From positions 5,518,001-5,582,000 of the forward strand of contig OZ234500.1 in the NCBI GenBank assembly GCA_965153455.1: a stretch of DNA of 64,000 nucleotides. Reading direction: 5' to 3'. The position numbers and the translations under genes were made by a program. The DNA is from Sphagnum compactum (lineage: Eukaryota > Bryophyta > Sphagnopsida > Sphagnales). Below the pieces are notes generated by a model. It saw only the letters and a list, made by a program, of their open reading frames with translations, did no database searches and was not told the DNA's origin. Positions 49,139 through 61,840 of this stretch are shown one piece after another (position 1 is the first letter of the stretch; every line of letters starts with the position of its first letter).

Positions 49139-49559
49139 CTGATGCCGCACAAGTGAGATCCACCATGCAAGACAACTTCATGTAAGAACAAACCAATGAT
49201 GGAATACCAGGACGTCTGCAAGTATCCATACAAGGTCACAACACAATATACAATAATTCAAAACTTTACATCAAATCACTAAAAATTACTCCACATCATG
49301 ACTCCACAACCTGCAGCCAAATATCTAATTTCTAGGGTGATTACAAATTAAATAAATAAAATTTTAAAATTAAAACTTGTATATATAAAAAAACAGATCA
49401 AACAAAGGGGAAGGAAGGAAGGCAGGAAGGCATGAAGGAGAGAAAATTAAATAGCAACTCCATACCTTGAAGAAGGGAATCCAAGACCTCGAGTTTTGCT
49501 TTCAAGCTGCAGTAGCTGCAACGTCATCACCACCAAAAAAATAAAAATGAATCAAATAA

Positions 49560-49678
49560 CAAAAAATTATATCAAAAGAAAACTAGAAAAAAGAGTTGGA
49601 CAATATGGACAATATATAGAAAAAAGAGTTGGACAATGTGGACAAAGAAAACTAGAAAAAAGAGTTGGACAATATACT
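49560..49678. repeat. Short tandem repeat
   Basis: Three copies of AGAAAAAAGAGTTGGACAAT with variable spacers (TATGGACAATATAT, GTGGACAAAGAAAACT). Confidence 0.8.
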
Positions 49679-51458
49679 AGTAGTTGTATATTAGTTGTTT
49701 TGAAGCATTGGTTGTAAGGCAATGTGGTTTTGGTGGACATGAGTTTTTTTTATAATGAAAGTGCATCCAAAGTTTTTTATTTTGGTGGAAAGGAGCACTT
49801 TGATTGGCCATCACAATTTCACTTTCAAGCACATTAGTTTTGTTATTTAGTATATTGCTTCATTATAAATATCGTTATTTTTATTACTAAAAATAAACAA
49901 CAAATTATTTTTTCCAGTGATGATGTTAATACCTTAAGTTAACATGAAGTAATTATGTTTCATTTCACTTTTCATAAGACTTTGGAGGGGTGGATGGAGG
50001 TGGGAAGGATGGGTGGGGGTGTGGGGGGAAGGGAAAGGTCAGGTCTTCACTAGTTTTAAAGCGGACTAAAGTTATAGTTAAAAGGGGATGTATTCTCAAT
50101 TTGATTGAAAGAAAGTAATAAAAAAATACCTATTCTGAAATAAGGATGATCAAAGTGGACAAAATAACATTCCAAGTCCTATGTAAAAGATGATATATAT
50201 AAAAAATGAACAAAGGAATTAATTAATATTTATATAGATTCTAACTTAATATTTACAAAGGTCAAATCTATAATTATTATAGTAATTAATTAATAATTAT
50301 TAATAATTTATAAAAAATACAAAAGTATGACTAATAATGGGCATCTACCAATCCTTGGGGGGGGAGGGGGTAGCATATTGGTTGTTGGGTAAAAATGATA
50401 ACTTAATTAGTTAAAAAATAAGGTACATTTTATTCAAATAATCAATTTAATTATAATATGTAATATATAATAATCTGAAATAATGGATTATAATTCATAT
50501 AGGGTATATATTAAATAATTAGATAATAGTAAGGTGATAAAAAATAGGTTGGACAATTATTTAATAACCCTTTTCAAAATGGTTGTTTGACGCAAGTAGA
50601 TCCCAAATTTTACACTAAGCGTCCCCCTTGGGCTATAAATATCATATTCATTACAAATGTCATTGCTTGATGATCCATTTCAATAAACTCATAATATAAG
50701 AATTATGGATTTCTTATTATATGCATTTAAAATATCCTTGCAACTTATGGAAACTTTGCATTTATTGTTTTTGACATTGCAAAAAAAGATAGAAAATGAA
50801 AATTTTGCCATAAAACAACCATGATTTGATGAAATCAAATGGTTTGTATGTCTTTTTATAGTCATTTGGTAATCCTTGTCCCTTATGTAAATATGACTTA
50901 TTAAAAAAATAATTCATCTTGTTTATTATGTTTATTTATTAACGTATTGCCTTGGCATCTTTGTCACTAATTATATTATCTATAAAAATGTTGTAATTTT
51001 CAATTTATTTTTACAAAAAGCAAAATTTTGTGAAGGAAAATACATGGTCTTTTGAAATGTTCGAAAATATTTTATTCTTGACAAAAAAAATTTCAAAATT
51101 CATTAATTATTCTATAAACATGTGTTAAAGTTTCCTTTGTATTACATTAATCAAATGTATTCAAACACCTTTGAAAATATTATGAATTATTAGTCGTGTG
51201 TGCTTTTCACATCCCATGAATATGTTGAAGGGGTTGCAACCTTTTTTTAATGTTTGTTGTTATTTGAGTTAAATGCATGGAAGGATGAATGACTTGTTGT
51301 AAAAACTTTGTATGAAAGAAAAATGAAAAGAAAGAAGGTAGTTAAAAAGGGGGAGAAAACAAAAGTGATCTAGTTTGTGAATAATACATTAATGTTTGTA
51401 AATTATATGCAAATTGAGATGGGCAAGGTCTTAAAAACCATGCAAATTAATCACGACA

Positions 51459-51478
51459 ATATATATATATATATATAT
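51459..51478. repeat. TA microsatellite
   Basis: About ten AT dinucleotides in a row. Confidence 0.9.
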
Positions 51479-53789
51479 TCCATTTTTTATGTAGTTTGAA
51501 CATGTTCAAACTTTGACTTTTGATTTCAAAATTTACATTACTTAAATATTTAATACTTTGGTTGAATTGCATGTCTCTCAATTTAATATTATCACTATGT
51601 ATGACACCAAGGTTTTGAAAGCTTTGAGATTCCTTTGTGCATGTTGTTATTTAAAAGTGCATGATTCACATTCAAACATGAACACTAAATCATAATTAAA
51701 GTTTTTGACCTACACATCATGATTAAAAATTCACCAAGATGTCTTAAATTTCAATATTTTATTTCATATGAAGGGGACATGTTTTGGTTAGTGTTTTTTT
51801 TTTCAATTTTATGTTATAATGTCACCAAGGAGCATCCCAAGAATGAACTACCAATAAATTGTTACCTTTTTAGAGTTTGTAAGAAAAAAACATTTTTATT
51901 GTTTTATTACCTATAGTATTTAGGAATAGAAATCTAGCTACATTGATTGGAAACAACTATTTTTTGGCAATGTTTTTCAAAAATAATCTTGTTATAAAAT
52001 ATTCCTTTTCCAATCGAATGAAATTAGTTAGACTTCATAATTTCATTTAAAACATTAAATTCATAATATTTAATTGGGAATGGTGTGTAGTATTCTTTCA
52101 ATATCACCGTCACATATGGCTTGGGGGTGAACATTTTATTTTGCTCCTTTTAGTCACCTTCTCCTTAGAATGGGAGAATTTTTCCTTTTAATGTTTTTTC
52201 AAATCAACTTTGGTCTCTTTTAAAATTAGTGGAAATTTGACTCATTTAGCATTTCCAAAGTTTTTTTTGAGTCTTTCAACTTTTTTGATTGTTGTTAGGG
52301 CAAGATCCCAAAAAGACATCCCAAAATGGGTTATTGACCTACCAAACATTCACAAATTTAAAAATCCTTAGTAAAAATTCAGATTGGTCGGGTGTTGTGG
52401 TTTGAAGATGATTTAAGCCTTGTTTAAAAAAACACACCTAGACGATGTCAAGGATGATGAAAGATAGGAACATCACAAACTAAAATAAAATAAAACAAAA
52501 TAGACAAGAAATGACAAAATAACAACCAACAATTTAACATGGGTGTCAAAGAGGCACATTAAAAACACCATGACCATTATTTTGGACATAAGATATTTTT
52601 TTGGGGCAATAAGGCGTACAAAGAGATTGACGGCCTCATGTACAATGTTAGAGAACATTAAAAACACCAAGAAATATATAGAGGACATTGCAAGCACTAA
52701 AGTCAAATTCATTTCATATTTTATATTTTTTGAACAAAGTGTTGTTGAGAAACATAGTATTGGAAAGGCCCAATCGTTTGAAAAAGCAACGAAGGGCACC
52801 CAAAAAAATCATGTATGCCATTTTTTTTAAATCCTAAAATATGAAAATATGTGTCATATGATTTCAGTTACTCCAAAAAGTCTCAAATGACTGGAAGTTT
52901 TTGGTTTTTTATTTCTTTTTTAAAATAAGCTTGCCCTTTTCTTTACTTTTTTTTTCCCCCACATGGCATTTTACTTTCCTTCCTAAATGTTGGCTAGTTG
53001 CAAAGTAAGAAAATTTCCTGAAAATGGGTTTCAAATGTTAAATCTCAAATTCATTGCATATGATTTCAAAATATTTGCTAAATATTTATAAAAACACTGA
53101 CAACAATAATGAAGACAAATTTAAAACATAAGTTGAAACTCACTTATTATCAACATTGGGGGGAAAAGGAATTTTAGACCCCATTATGTTAATGTATTTT
53201 TTAATATTAAAATTTGATTTCACCTTGAGCTCACCCCCTCTTTATGAGAAAATTGTGACTCTTTGTGCTGGGTCTCCTTTCTATTGCATATCATAGTTAC
53301 AACGAATGTCTGTTTTTCAATTTTTATTGAAATAAATAGTTGTTGAAATCCAAAGGTATATTTAACATTTGTTGACAACAATTTTTAAAAGACTATCCAC
53401 ATTTTCTTCACACAGCAACAAAGTGATGACATGCTTTTGGCAATAGTTGAAAAATGGTGACATTTCTTCAAAAGCCAAAAATTCTCTAAATTTTTAATGA
53501 ATTTTTGATTTAAAAACTAAGCATTTAATATCCCACAGCAAAAGGACACTAGGCTACTTACAACATGATTTTTTTCATTTGTGAGGCATAACATACTTCT
53601 GGCATAGATGCCACAATACCTAGTGGGTTTCAGAGTTGAAGCATTAATAGAAGAAAGCCAGTTATTACAATGGAGCAGGGTGTCAGAGAAACTTCACATT
53701 GATCATTAGTAATGAAAAAACTCTGGTCAAGGAGGAAAGAAAATCTTCTGATAATTGATAATCTCTCCAACTCAATTTCACTTTTATTA

Positions 53790-54153
53790 GGGCATCTCCA
53801 CTGGTGCTCAGTATGTAACCCAGCACGGTAAAATTGGATGAGAAAAAGTCAACATATGCCGGTTTGGCTTAGGAAATTGGTTTTGGTTCAGCACAACTGC
53901 ACAGTTTGTGGAGGCTGATAAAAGGCACAGTAACTCTATGCACCTGCAGAAAACAGTGTAATAGATATGATCGAATTGCTGCGTGTGTTTCTGATTGGCA
54001 CATCGTAATAATTGGTCGAGGTGGTTCGCTATTAGTAGTCACCCATCTATTTGCTGTCCCAGTGTCAGTTTTATGGGTGGGGTTGCAAGAAAGTAAATAA
54101 CTAAACTTGGACCTGAACAATATTTTTGCAAGGTTGTGTACTGAGCAATGCTC
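53790..54153. mobile_element. Tourist-like element, 364 bp, copy 2
   Basis: A shortened relative of the 12222-12736 element. The left end reads GGGCATCTCCACTGGTGCTC followed by AGTATGTAACCC, and the right end shows GTGTACTGAGCAATGCTC. Shared internal words include GCTATTAGTAGT and GTCAGTTTTATGGGTGGGGTTG. TTA precedes the left end; the right end is rearranged, and another partial end-like sequence (GATCTCCACC...AACCCTGCAC) follows at 54154-54190. It sits about 60 bases from the inner tip of the right inverted-repeat arm. Confidence 0.7.
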
Positions 54154-54214
54154 GATCTCCACCAAGGATCGATATGCAACCCTGCACAAGTATTTGTCAT
54201 GTCCAAGTTTTAGT

Positions 54215-56325
54215 GGCCAGAGTGAACCAGCCCCCATGACTGCACCAGTTGGCCGTTCTGTCCATAGGTTGGGCTGGATGATTCGCCTCTTTTTCATTCA
54301 CCTCTTTATCTTATGTCAACCAACATTCTACCACAGTCAATCTTTTTTGGCTGCTGACCTTTGACCATTTTTTTTTTCATTGCCAATTTTTTCTCAACCC
54401 TGACCTCCATACTACCCACCCACCTAGCATTGACCTAAATCTTAGCCCTGCCTACTAACTAACAATTAATCCTTTACGTACATTGGCAAAATTCTTATCT
54501 CCTCCTGGCTAAACCTATATTTCTTTTTGGTTAAACTTCTATATGTTGGTAAAACCTATATATTTTATTGGTTAAATTTCTATCTCTTGGCTAAACCTAT
54601 ATATCTTAATGGCTAACTGTTATTTCTTCGCTAAATTTATATTTCTTTTTGACTAAACTTCTATCTCTTGACTAAACCCATATTTTTTCCCGGTTAAACT
54701 TATATTTCTTGATTAAACTTCTATCTTTTGGTTAAACCTATATATCTTATTGGTTAACTTCTATTTCTTGCTTAAACCTATATTTTTTATTGGCTAAACT
54801 TCTATCTCTTGGCTAAACCTATGTATCTTACTAGCTAACTTCTATTTCTTGCCTAAACCTATATTTTTTGTTGGTTAAACTTTTATCTCTTGACTAAACC
54901 TATATATCTTACTGGTTAATTTCTATTTTTTGGACTAAACCTATATTTCTTCTTGACTAAATTTCTATCTCGTGGCTAAACCTATATTTTGTCTTGGTTA
55001 AACTTATATTTCTTGGTTAAACCTATATCTCCTTTTGGTTAAACTTATATTTTTTGGCTAAACTTTTATCTTTTGGCTAAACCTATATTTATTAATTGTT
55101 AAACTTCTTGGCTAGGCCTATATATCTTATTAACTAAACTTCTCTTTCTTGGCAAAACCTATATCTTTTGGCTAAACCTATATTTTTATTGGTTAAACTT
55201 ATATTTCTTGGCTAAACTTATATCCCTTGGCAAAACCTATGTATTTTCTTAGTTAAACTTATTTATCTTAGTTAAACCTATATTTTTTTTTGGTTAAACT
55301 TGTATCTTTTTGCTAAACCTATATTTCTTCTTGGCTAAACTTCTATTTTTTAGCAAAATCTATATATCTTATTGGTTAAACTTCTACCTAGTTCTTACTC
55401 TAGAAATTAATTACGAAAATAGATACATTTTTTAGTAATGCCACTTTAATTATTTGCAAAACATCTATTTATTGGTAAAACCTACCTACCAACAAGTCAT
55501 TATACCTACCTATGCACTTGCAAATTGTGGACTTCAATTGCAGAAATTATAATGTAAAATGTGGGTATTGCAATTGTGAAATTGTTTTTGGCGGCAATCC
55601 TCTACCTCCATTTTGGACCATTTAATGCAAAATTTCCTTAATTTAATTAAGGAATAGGCTTGATAAATTTTAAGTTAAAAAGACATCAAACATTTATGAA
55701 TATTTGCACAATTTTTAATACGAATCAAAATCAATCTTAGGTTGGATTTGGGGGGGGGGGATTTGGCCAAATCTTCACATACAAATAATGGCAACAAGAT
55801 GCATTTTAACTCTTTCAAAGGTGAATGAAGAAAGTTTCAAGTTGAAGTGACCACATTAAAGGTAAGAGAATAAACTCTTATTTCATTCATTTAATTATTT
55901 TTTCCATTGCGTTTCACTTTTAATTCATCACTCACTCCTAAAAATTATTTTGTATGGCATTTGTGTATGTTGATATAGTTTTTAATTTTTATGACATTTA
56001 CCATTAAATATTTTTGGGTTTATATATAAATATTTTGGGGTAATTAGTTTTAAACTCTAAGGCTAAGCTTTTATTCATTATGATTTTTAATTGATTAATT
56101 TTAAAATTGAAAACATAGTTGTTATAAATGTTTTTTGTATTCCATTTGTAGTTTTGTTTATATAATCATTAGGTTGAGAACATTTACCATTAGGATTATT
56201 TAGGGTTTTACGTTTAAGGTTTAATGAAATGTGTGTTGATTTATTTAGGTTGTGTTTTCAAATCAAGATACAACTTTTTTGAATGTGATATCATCCTTTA
56301 ACATCAACAGTATGATATTTCTTCT
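54215..56325. repeat. Right arm of the long inverted repeat
   Basis: Reverse complement of 1-2311. The inner tip is GGCCAGAGTGAACCAGCCCC and the outer match ends near GTATGATATTT at about 56325. It lacks about 100 bases that the left arm has and differs in tandem-unit number. Beyond the outer end comes a MULE-like transposase region, so the arm may be one terminal region of that element. Confidence 0.85.
54490..55385. repeat. Tandem array of about 20-bp units in the right arm
   Basis: Units follow GGCTAAACCTATATTTCTT and GGTTAAACTTCTATCTCTT, the reverse complement of the array at 1020-2035. There are roughly 45 degenerate units. Confidence 0.9.
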
Positions 56326-56454
56326 TAATCATTTTTTTATTTTAAATTTTTTTTGTTCCTAATTTAAGGAAATCAATCTCCTTGGATGGTTTTAATACGG
56401 TCATCAAATTCCACTAAGAATGTTCCATGTTTGATATATGGATTTAGCATTTTG

Positions 56455-56885
56455 GTTTCCCATAGATAGTGTGGATTTATGGTCATAATGCTAATATTAC
56501 ATTTTGCCACCCATATATAGTGTGTATCTTTAAATTGTTATGCAAATATTGCATTTCCTTCTTCCATATATAGTGTGGATTAGGGTCATAATGTGGGTAT
56601 TGCACTTTGCCCCCACATACAGATTACATCCTTAAATTGTCATGCAAATATTGCATTTTTCCCCCATATATAGTGTGCATCTTTAAATTGTCATGTAGGT
56701 ATTGCAGTTAGGGCTCCCACATATAGTGTGGATTAGGGTCATAATGTGAGTATTGCATTTTTCCCCCATACGTAGTGTGCATCTTTAAATTGTCATGTAG
56801 GTATTACATTTATTTCTTCCATAAATAGTGCAGTTTGTTAACTATCATGTGGGTATTACATTTAGATTATCCATAGATTATATGG
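56455..56885. repeat. Array of about seven 61-bp units, left of the MULE transposase
   Basis: Each unit reads roughly CCCATATATAGTGTG, then CATCTTTAAATTGTCATG or GATTAGGGTCATAATG, then TAGGTATTGCATTT. The same array occurs in reverse complement at 58870-59195, so the two flank 57768-58850 as inverted repeats. Confidence 0.85.
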
Positions 56886-57767
56886 ATTTAAAATAGACTT
56901 GCAAGTATTACAATTTAAAATTTACAATTATGGCCATAGACCATATCATATGTTCTCCATACTTATCATTTAGGGTATTATGTGCATGATTGTATAGGGT
57001 TTAGATGAGGAATACAAATTAAGTACTTTAAACATGTACATTTGCATTAGTGTTGAATATGACAATTAACATGTAATTCAACATATTGCAAATATAATGT
57101 TTTGGACATCAATATCAATTTATTTATTTTTCTTGTACAATCAACTGAAGGCATAATTTCAAACATGGGTTGTGCTTCAAAATCTCAATATATTGAAATT
57201 CAAAACCCAAAGAAGTCACCTTTTAACAACATGGACTTGGTGTGGAAAAAGGATGTTCGACATGGAAGGCACATATAATCAAGGTTGAGCGTGCATACAT
57301 CCCACATGCACGAATTTCGAAATTTCTAAATGGTGAATGAAGCCATGAAGATTCCCGATGGAGTGGAACATTTATAAATAGGTACCCTCACAAGAATATG
57401 TAAAAATGCCAAGCATCCAAAACCACCTCGGCCATATTTGGTATGATGTTTTATTATTCACTTTTGTTATAAGGAACTTGTTTTTAAACTCATATTGTAC
57501 CAAACTTTAGGTCTTAAATTGATTGCACATTTTGTAGGTATGCATGTGGGTATGGGCCGGAAGATAATCGTGGAGACCCAAATCACCATTGATCCATTAA
57601 ATGGGGTTGTTTAATTCAGTTTTTGATTAGGTGATTGTACACACAACCTGAGGTGGCAAAAATAATCTTCTAGCATTGACTTCATACACGAGCCAATGGC
57701 TTGTGCATGGCAAACATGACCTTGATTCCATTGCACGACCATCTTTTTTGCCCCACGAATGTCAAAA

Positions 57768-59812
57768 CCCCTCAAGGATCACATTTGGACCCAATTGGGT
57801 TTAGGCTACATTGTCAAACAAATATATAACAAACATAAGGCAATATGGTGGGCTAGAATCAATGCAGGAGAAGCGATGACAAAAGGAAATTTCATTAAAC
57901 AGTAAGACATTGCTTACTTAGATTGCAAACACAAAAAATGGAGTTGACGTTTACACAAAAATCTAACCATTTCCTTTCACACATGGGCATTTAGTCATCC
58001 AGATTATGTGTTTTATTTTCAAGATGCAAGAAAGGATAATAGGATTCATGTCCCATTCACAATAAGGATACAAACCCCATTTCAATTGCAAGCCATGGTT
58101 TCATTAGGTGATAATGGGGAAATCTCAATGGATGCCACCTTCGGCACTAATGATGTGAAATTTCATTTGTTCACATTGATGGTGTTTGATGCACATCGCA
58201 CCGGAATGCTGGTTGCATGGATCATTACAAGCCGCTAAACATGTGATGATTTGGTGGAATGACTAACTCCTTTGAAAACAAAGCTTCTAAAGAAGAACCC
58301 TAAATGTAAACTTTCATGTTTCATTGTTAATGATGCTCCACAAGAGTTACAAGCATTGTGGCGAGTTTTATTTTCATTCTATCTTTTTTGAGCTTTTATG
58401 TACATGCAACCATTTCAAAATTTTATCCCATATTCTCCATTGTAAATAATGTTATTAGTTGAAATGACAATAAATTGGTATTTTATGCATGGTTAGGATT
58501 GTGTGGGGTGACTATCAAATGCCCATTTACCTGTGTGCATGGCACGTTTTAAAGGCTTGGCTCTTACGTTCGATGGAAAAAATCAAAGACAGTGAAGTGA
58601 GACGTGCAATATTGGATGACGTTCACACTATCATGTACATTGAACCAAGTGAAAGCATTGAAGCTTTCATGATTCGTGAAAAAAAAAGATCATTAAAAGC
58701 TTCACCCAACATTTATTTGGTGATTCATGGTCTCGATATTTTTGGACCTATTATTTTCAAGTTGGTACATGAATTAACTCTTAATCCATTATTGTTGTTC
58801 CACCATGTTGTGCATATCCCAAAATATTCACTCTTTGAATTAAGGTAAAGACACCAATGGTGGACTTAACAATCCCATGCAGGGGCAAAATGTAATACCC
58901 ACATTAAAACCTTAATCCCCACTATATGTGGGAGCACTAAATGTAATACTTGCATGACAATTTAAAGATGCACACTATATGTGGGGGCAAAGTGCAATAC
59001 TCACATTATGACCCTAATCCACATATATGTGGGAGCCCTAAATGCAATACCTGCATGATAATTTAAAGATGCACATTGTATCTGGGGGAAAAATGCAATA
59101 CCCACATTATGACCCCAATCCATACTATATATGGTAAAGGGAAACGCAATATTTGCATGACAATTTATGGATGCACACTGTATCTTGTTGTAGATTTATG
59201 GATGGTGGGTTTTAACAAATGCCACATTCAAACCAAGACACACAAACATCAATTAAGTCTTACCATGGGGCATTGAAACATTGGTTCTCTTTGGAAACAA
59301 AAGGGCTTTGAGGTCAATGAATTGATTAGTTAGTGTGAAGATTCACAACAATGGTTGTAAGACATTACATGCACACAGTTGAAATGAAGAAACGTGGGTT
59401 AATAAAAAATAAGTTTGTGGAACGCATTGTGAAAACGAACGTTGAGAAGGCCACATTGATCCCTCACACCAATGTCACCCATGGGATAGATGATTCAAAC
59501 GGAATTGGCCATGCATGGATGGTACGAAGCCAACAACATCCGAATATGACATATAAAGTCCCACTTCTTTTCACTAAGTATGTTTGTTGCACATGTGAAT
59601 GGATGTTGCGTGGAAACTTGTGCAAACATCAAGTTGCCGTTTTTCTTACATGTACCAATCTCATTAAAGAAAATATCATTCAATATTGTGGGACATGGTA
59701 TGGATATGATTGTGGAGGTTTTGCTACCATGCTTGCAGACCCTACCTATTTACACATTTATGTTAAGTTAATTTATAATAGCTCAATACAAAATGGTGCA
59801 TACATGCACTAA
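57768..59812 (+). pseudogene. MULE-type (Mutator-like) transposase with SWIM zinc finger, decayed
   Basis: Plus-strand pieces read in order. About 57768-58380 carries ISFHTWAFSHPDYVFYFQDA, then SMDATFGTNDVKFHLFTLMV (first catalytic Asp region) and CFIVNDAPQELQALW (second Asp region). 58489-58850 carries YLCAWHVLKAWLLRSMEKI. 59351-59812 carries the SWIM finger CTCEWMLRGNLCKHQ. The order DDE transposase then SWIM is that of MULE and FAR1-related proteins. Several in-frame stops (near 57901, 57941 and 58236) and a tandem array at 58870-59195 inserted between the catalytic and SWIM parts make it nonfunctional. It ends 15 bases from the end of the minus-strand C2H2 pseudogene, as in the convergent gene pair of MuDR. 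Confidence 0.75.
58870..59195. repeat. Array of about five 61-bp units, inverted copy
   Basis: Reverse complement of the units at 56455-56885 (for example GACAATTTAAAGATGCACAC and GGGAGCACTAAATGTAATAC). It separates the catalytic and SWIM parts of the transposase. Confidence 0.85.
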
Positions 59813-59826
59813 AGCTATATCTATAG

Positions 59827-60698
59827 TTATTCCTCCGAGGAGAATGAATTAGAAGGAATGTTCATACTGGTGCGATACTTTGTTACAACTTCTATAGCTT
59901 TTGCTGCATGGTGATGAGTAAATAGTTGATGATGCTCAAGCACAAGTCGAATTGCATTTGCAAAAAAAACCTCTTTTGTTGTGCTTCGAAACCTAACACA
60001 AGAAAACAAGAAAACAAATTACATTCCAATGTTAAAATGAAAATAATGTTAAAAAAGAAGAAGTATACATATGGAAATACACCGCCTATGAGGATATTAC
60101 ATCCATTTCTTTGACTTGGTTGTGTTTATTGAATTCTAATGTCCAATTCTGGAGCACCTCATGCAACTTTCAAAGGCTTTGCATAGGCAACTTTGCTTGC
60201 CTGAGTTGTTTCAACAAGGTTTTCGTCCTTCTCAAGGCGTGCCCATGCACTTTGTGCACAAGATCTCAGAGGCTAAATGTACCAACAAAGGTCGTTTAAC
60301 TTGTTCCATTGGTTGTGGGCTTGGAGTTCATCCCATTCTAACTCTGCTTTCTTCTTCACTTTCAAGGGCCTTCTTTTCATTCCGCTTTTACCTTGCATGT
60401 GGGTTGCTCAAAATTCGAGCGTTCATAGTCGTTGATTTTGTTGCCTTGGTCCCCCAACACGAGTAAAAGGATGACTAAATTTCTTTACTTCCATGCAAAG
60501 CCCATGTTTGTTGTCCAAATGTTGACAAAATAACGATTTAACTGCATAAACATCGGTGCATCCATTGATCTTGCACTTCCACCTTGACCTTTCGTGCACC
60601 CAATCTGCATCTTCCATTGCATGATTTGGTGGTACTTTTATTTGATCATTTTCATGTGAAGCCACCGGAGCCCCTACAAGAACAACATTCAAAATCAA
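59827..60698 (-). pseudogene. Decayed C2H2 zinc-finger gene, probably mobile-element associated
   Basis: The 5' piece, 60423-60698, encodes one C2H2 finger, WKCKINGCTDVYAVKSLFCQ followed by HLDNKH, and continues to TRVGGPRQQNQ. In the next frames MNARILSNPHAR, KRNEKKAL and KKKAELEWDELQ follow, broken by stops and frame changes. A last piece (EVFFANAIRLVLEHHQLF, then AAKAIEVVTKYR) ends at 59827. The wording recalls repetitive C2H2 proteins I associate with non-flowering plant genomes, but that is memory, not a search. The gene faces the MULE transposase and could be its second gene. Confidence 0.55.
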
Positions 60699-61840
60699 AC
60701 TAGCAAATAATAATTAAGGATGATGAAAGTATTGCAAACAAGCCAATAATAAAAACCTACGAATATGAAGGTATTACAAATAGACTAACAAGAAAACCCT
60801 ACACAATACGAAGGTCTTACAAATAAACTAACAAGAGAACTCTAAAAATATGAAGGTATTACAAACTAGTAAATAAACACTAAATACAAGGAGGGCATTG
60901 CAAATAGGGTAGTAATTAAAACCTTCAAACAATGAGGATATTGCTTGGAAAAAATTGGGCAAAAAAAATGCCCCGTCCACATTCTCAAATAGAGAATAAA
61001 GATGGGGTTTAGGGTTTGGATTGGTATTTTTTATTCATAATGTGTTGCATTACATTCTTTTAAACCCTATCATGTGAAACGTATCATCCATCCCAACAAA
61101 TTTACTTTCAAGAATAAGAGTGGGATTAAGGTTTATCTTCAAAAGTAGGAGTATAGATGATACTTCTTTGTTCCATTTCAATTTCCTCTTCATTTGCTAC
61201 AACATTCACTTGTTAATTATCAATAATCACCTTTCCTTGGCGTTTAAGTTTCTTCCGGGGATGTGCCATCCTACAACAAAAACATTCAAATCCTTAAACA
61301 ATAATCAATCCAAAAAGAAAAACAAAAGCTTGAATCTTCGCAACAATAACGATTGCCACCATTGCTTAAGAACTTCAAGCTCCTTTAAACAAACAATTGC
61401 AAACAACATATAAAAAGGGATAGTAACTTATTTTTTCCAACTTGCTACAACTTTTTTATACAAAAACAACAACTTGAAACAAGAAGAATTGCAAATTTAA
61501 ATGTTCCCAATATCATTAATAATAAATATTGTTCATTATATTTAAAGGCTTAAAAACCCTATATTTTAGAAGTTTTATTTTTGATTATAATTAATTAATA
61601 TAATTTAATTATAAAATTTAATTATTGTAATTATATTTTTCATTAAAATGAATTGAATTAATAAAAATCATAAAGTTATATTATTAAATTTATTTTTATT
61701 ATAATTATTTGGTTCTATTGATTAATTATTTACATGAATTCATTTTAAATTTATTTTTATAATTGAAAATTTATTAATAATTACATTCAATCTTGGGTAT
61801 GACATGTGGTGCGTTTGTGTACAATAACTAAAAAAAAAAG
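60699..61840. other. AT-rich stretch with short repeats
   Basis: At 60725-60950 about four units of roughly 55 bases carry GAAGGTATTACAAA(T/C)A(G/A)ACTAACAAG-type words. From 61010 to 61840 the DNA is AT-rich and no gene is seen. Confidence 0.55.

Larger units (their letters stand above)
49216..53789. other. AT-rich stretch without a supported gene
   Basis: I searched the minus strand for the missing 5' kinase exons and found none with confidence. A small tandem repeat (49560-49678) and a TA microsatellite (51459-51478) occur. The ORF pair at 52473-52830 is low-complexity and unsupported. Confidence 0.5.
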
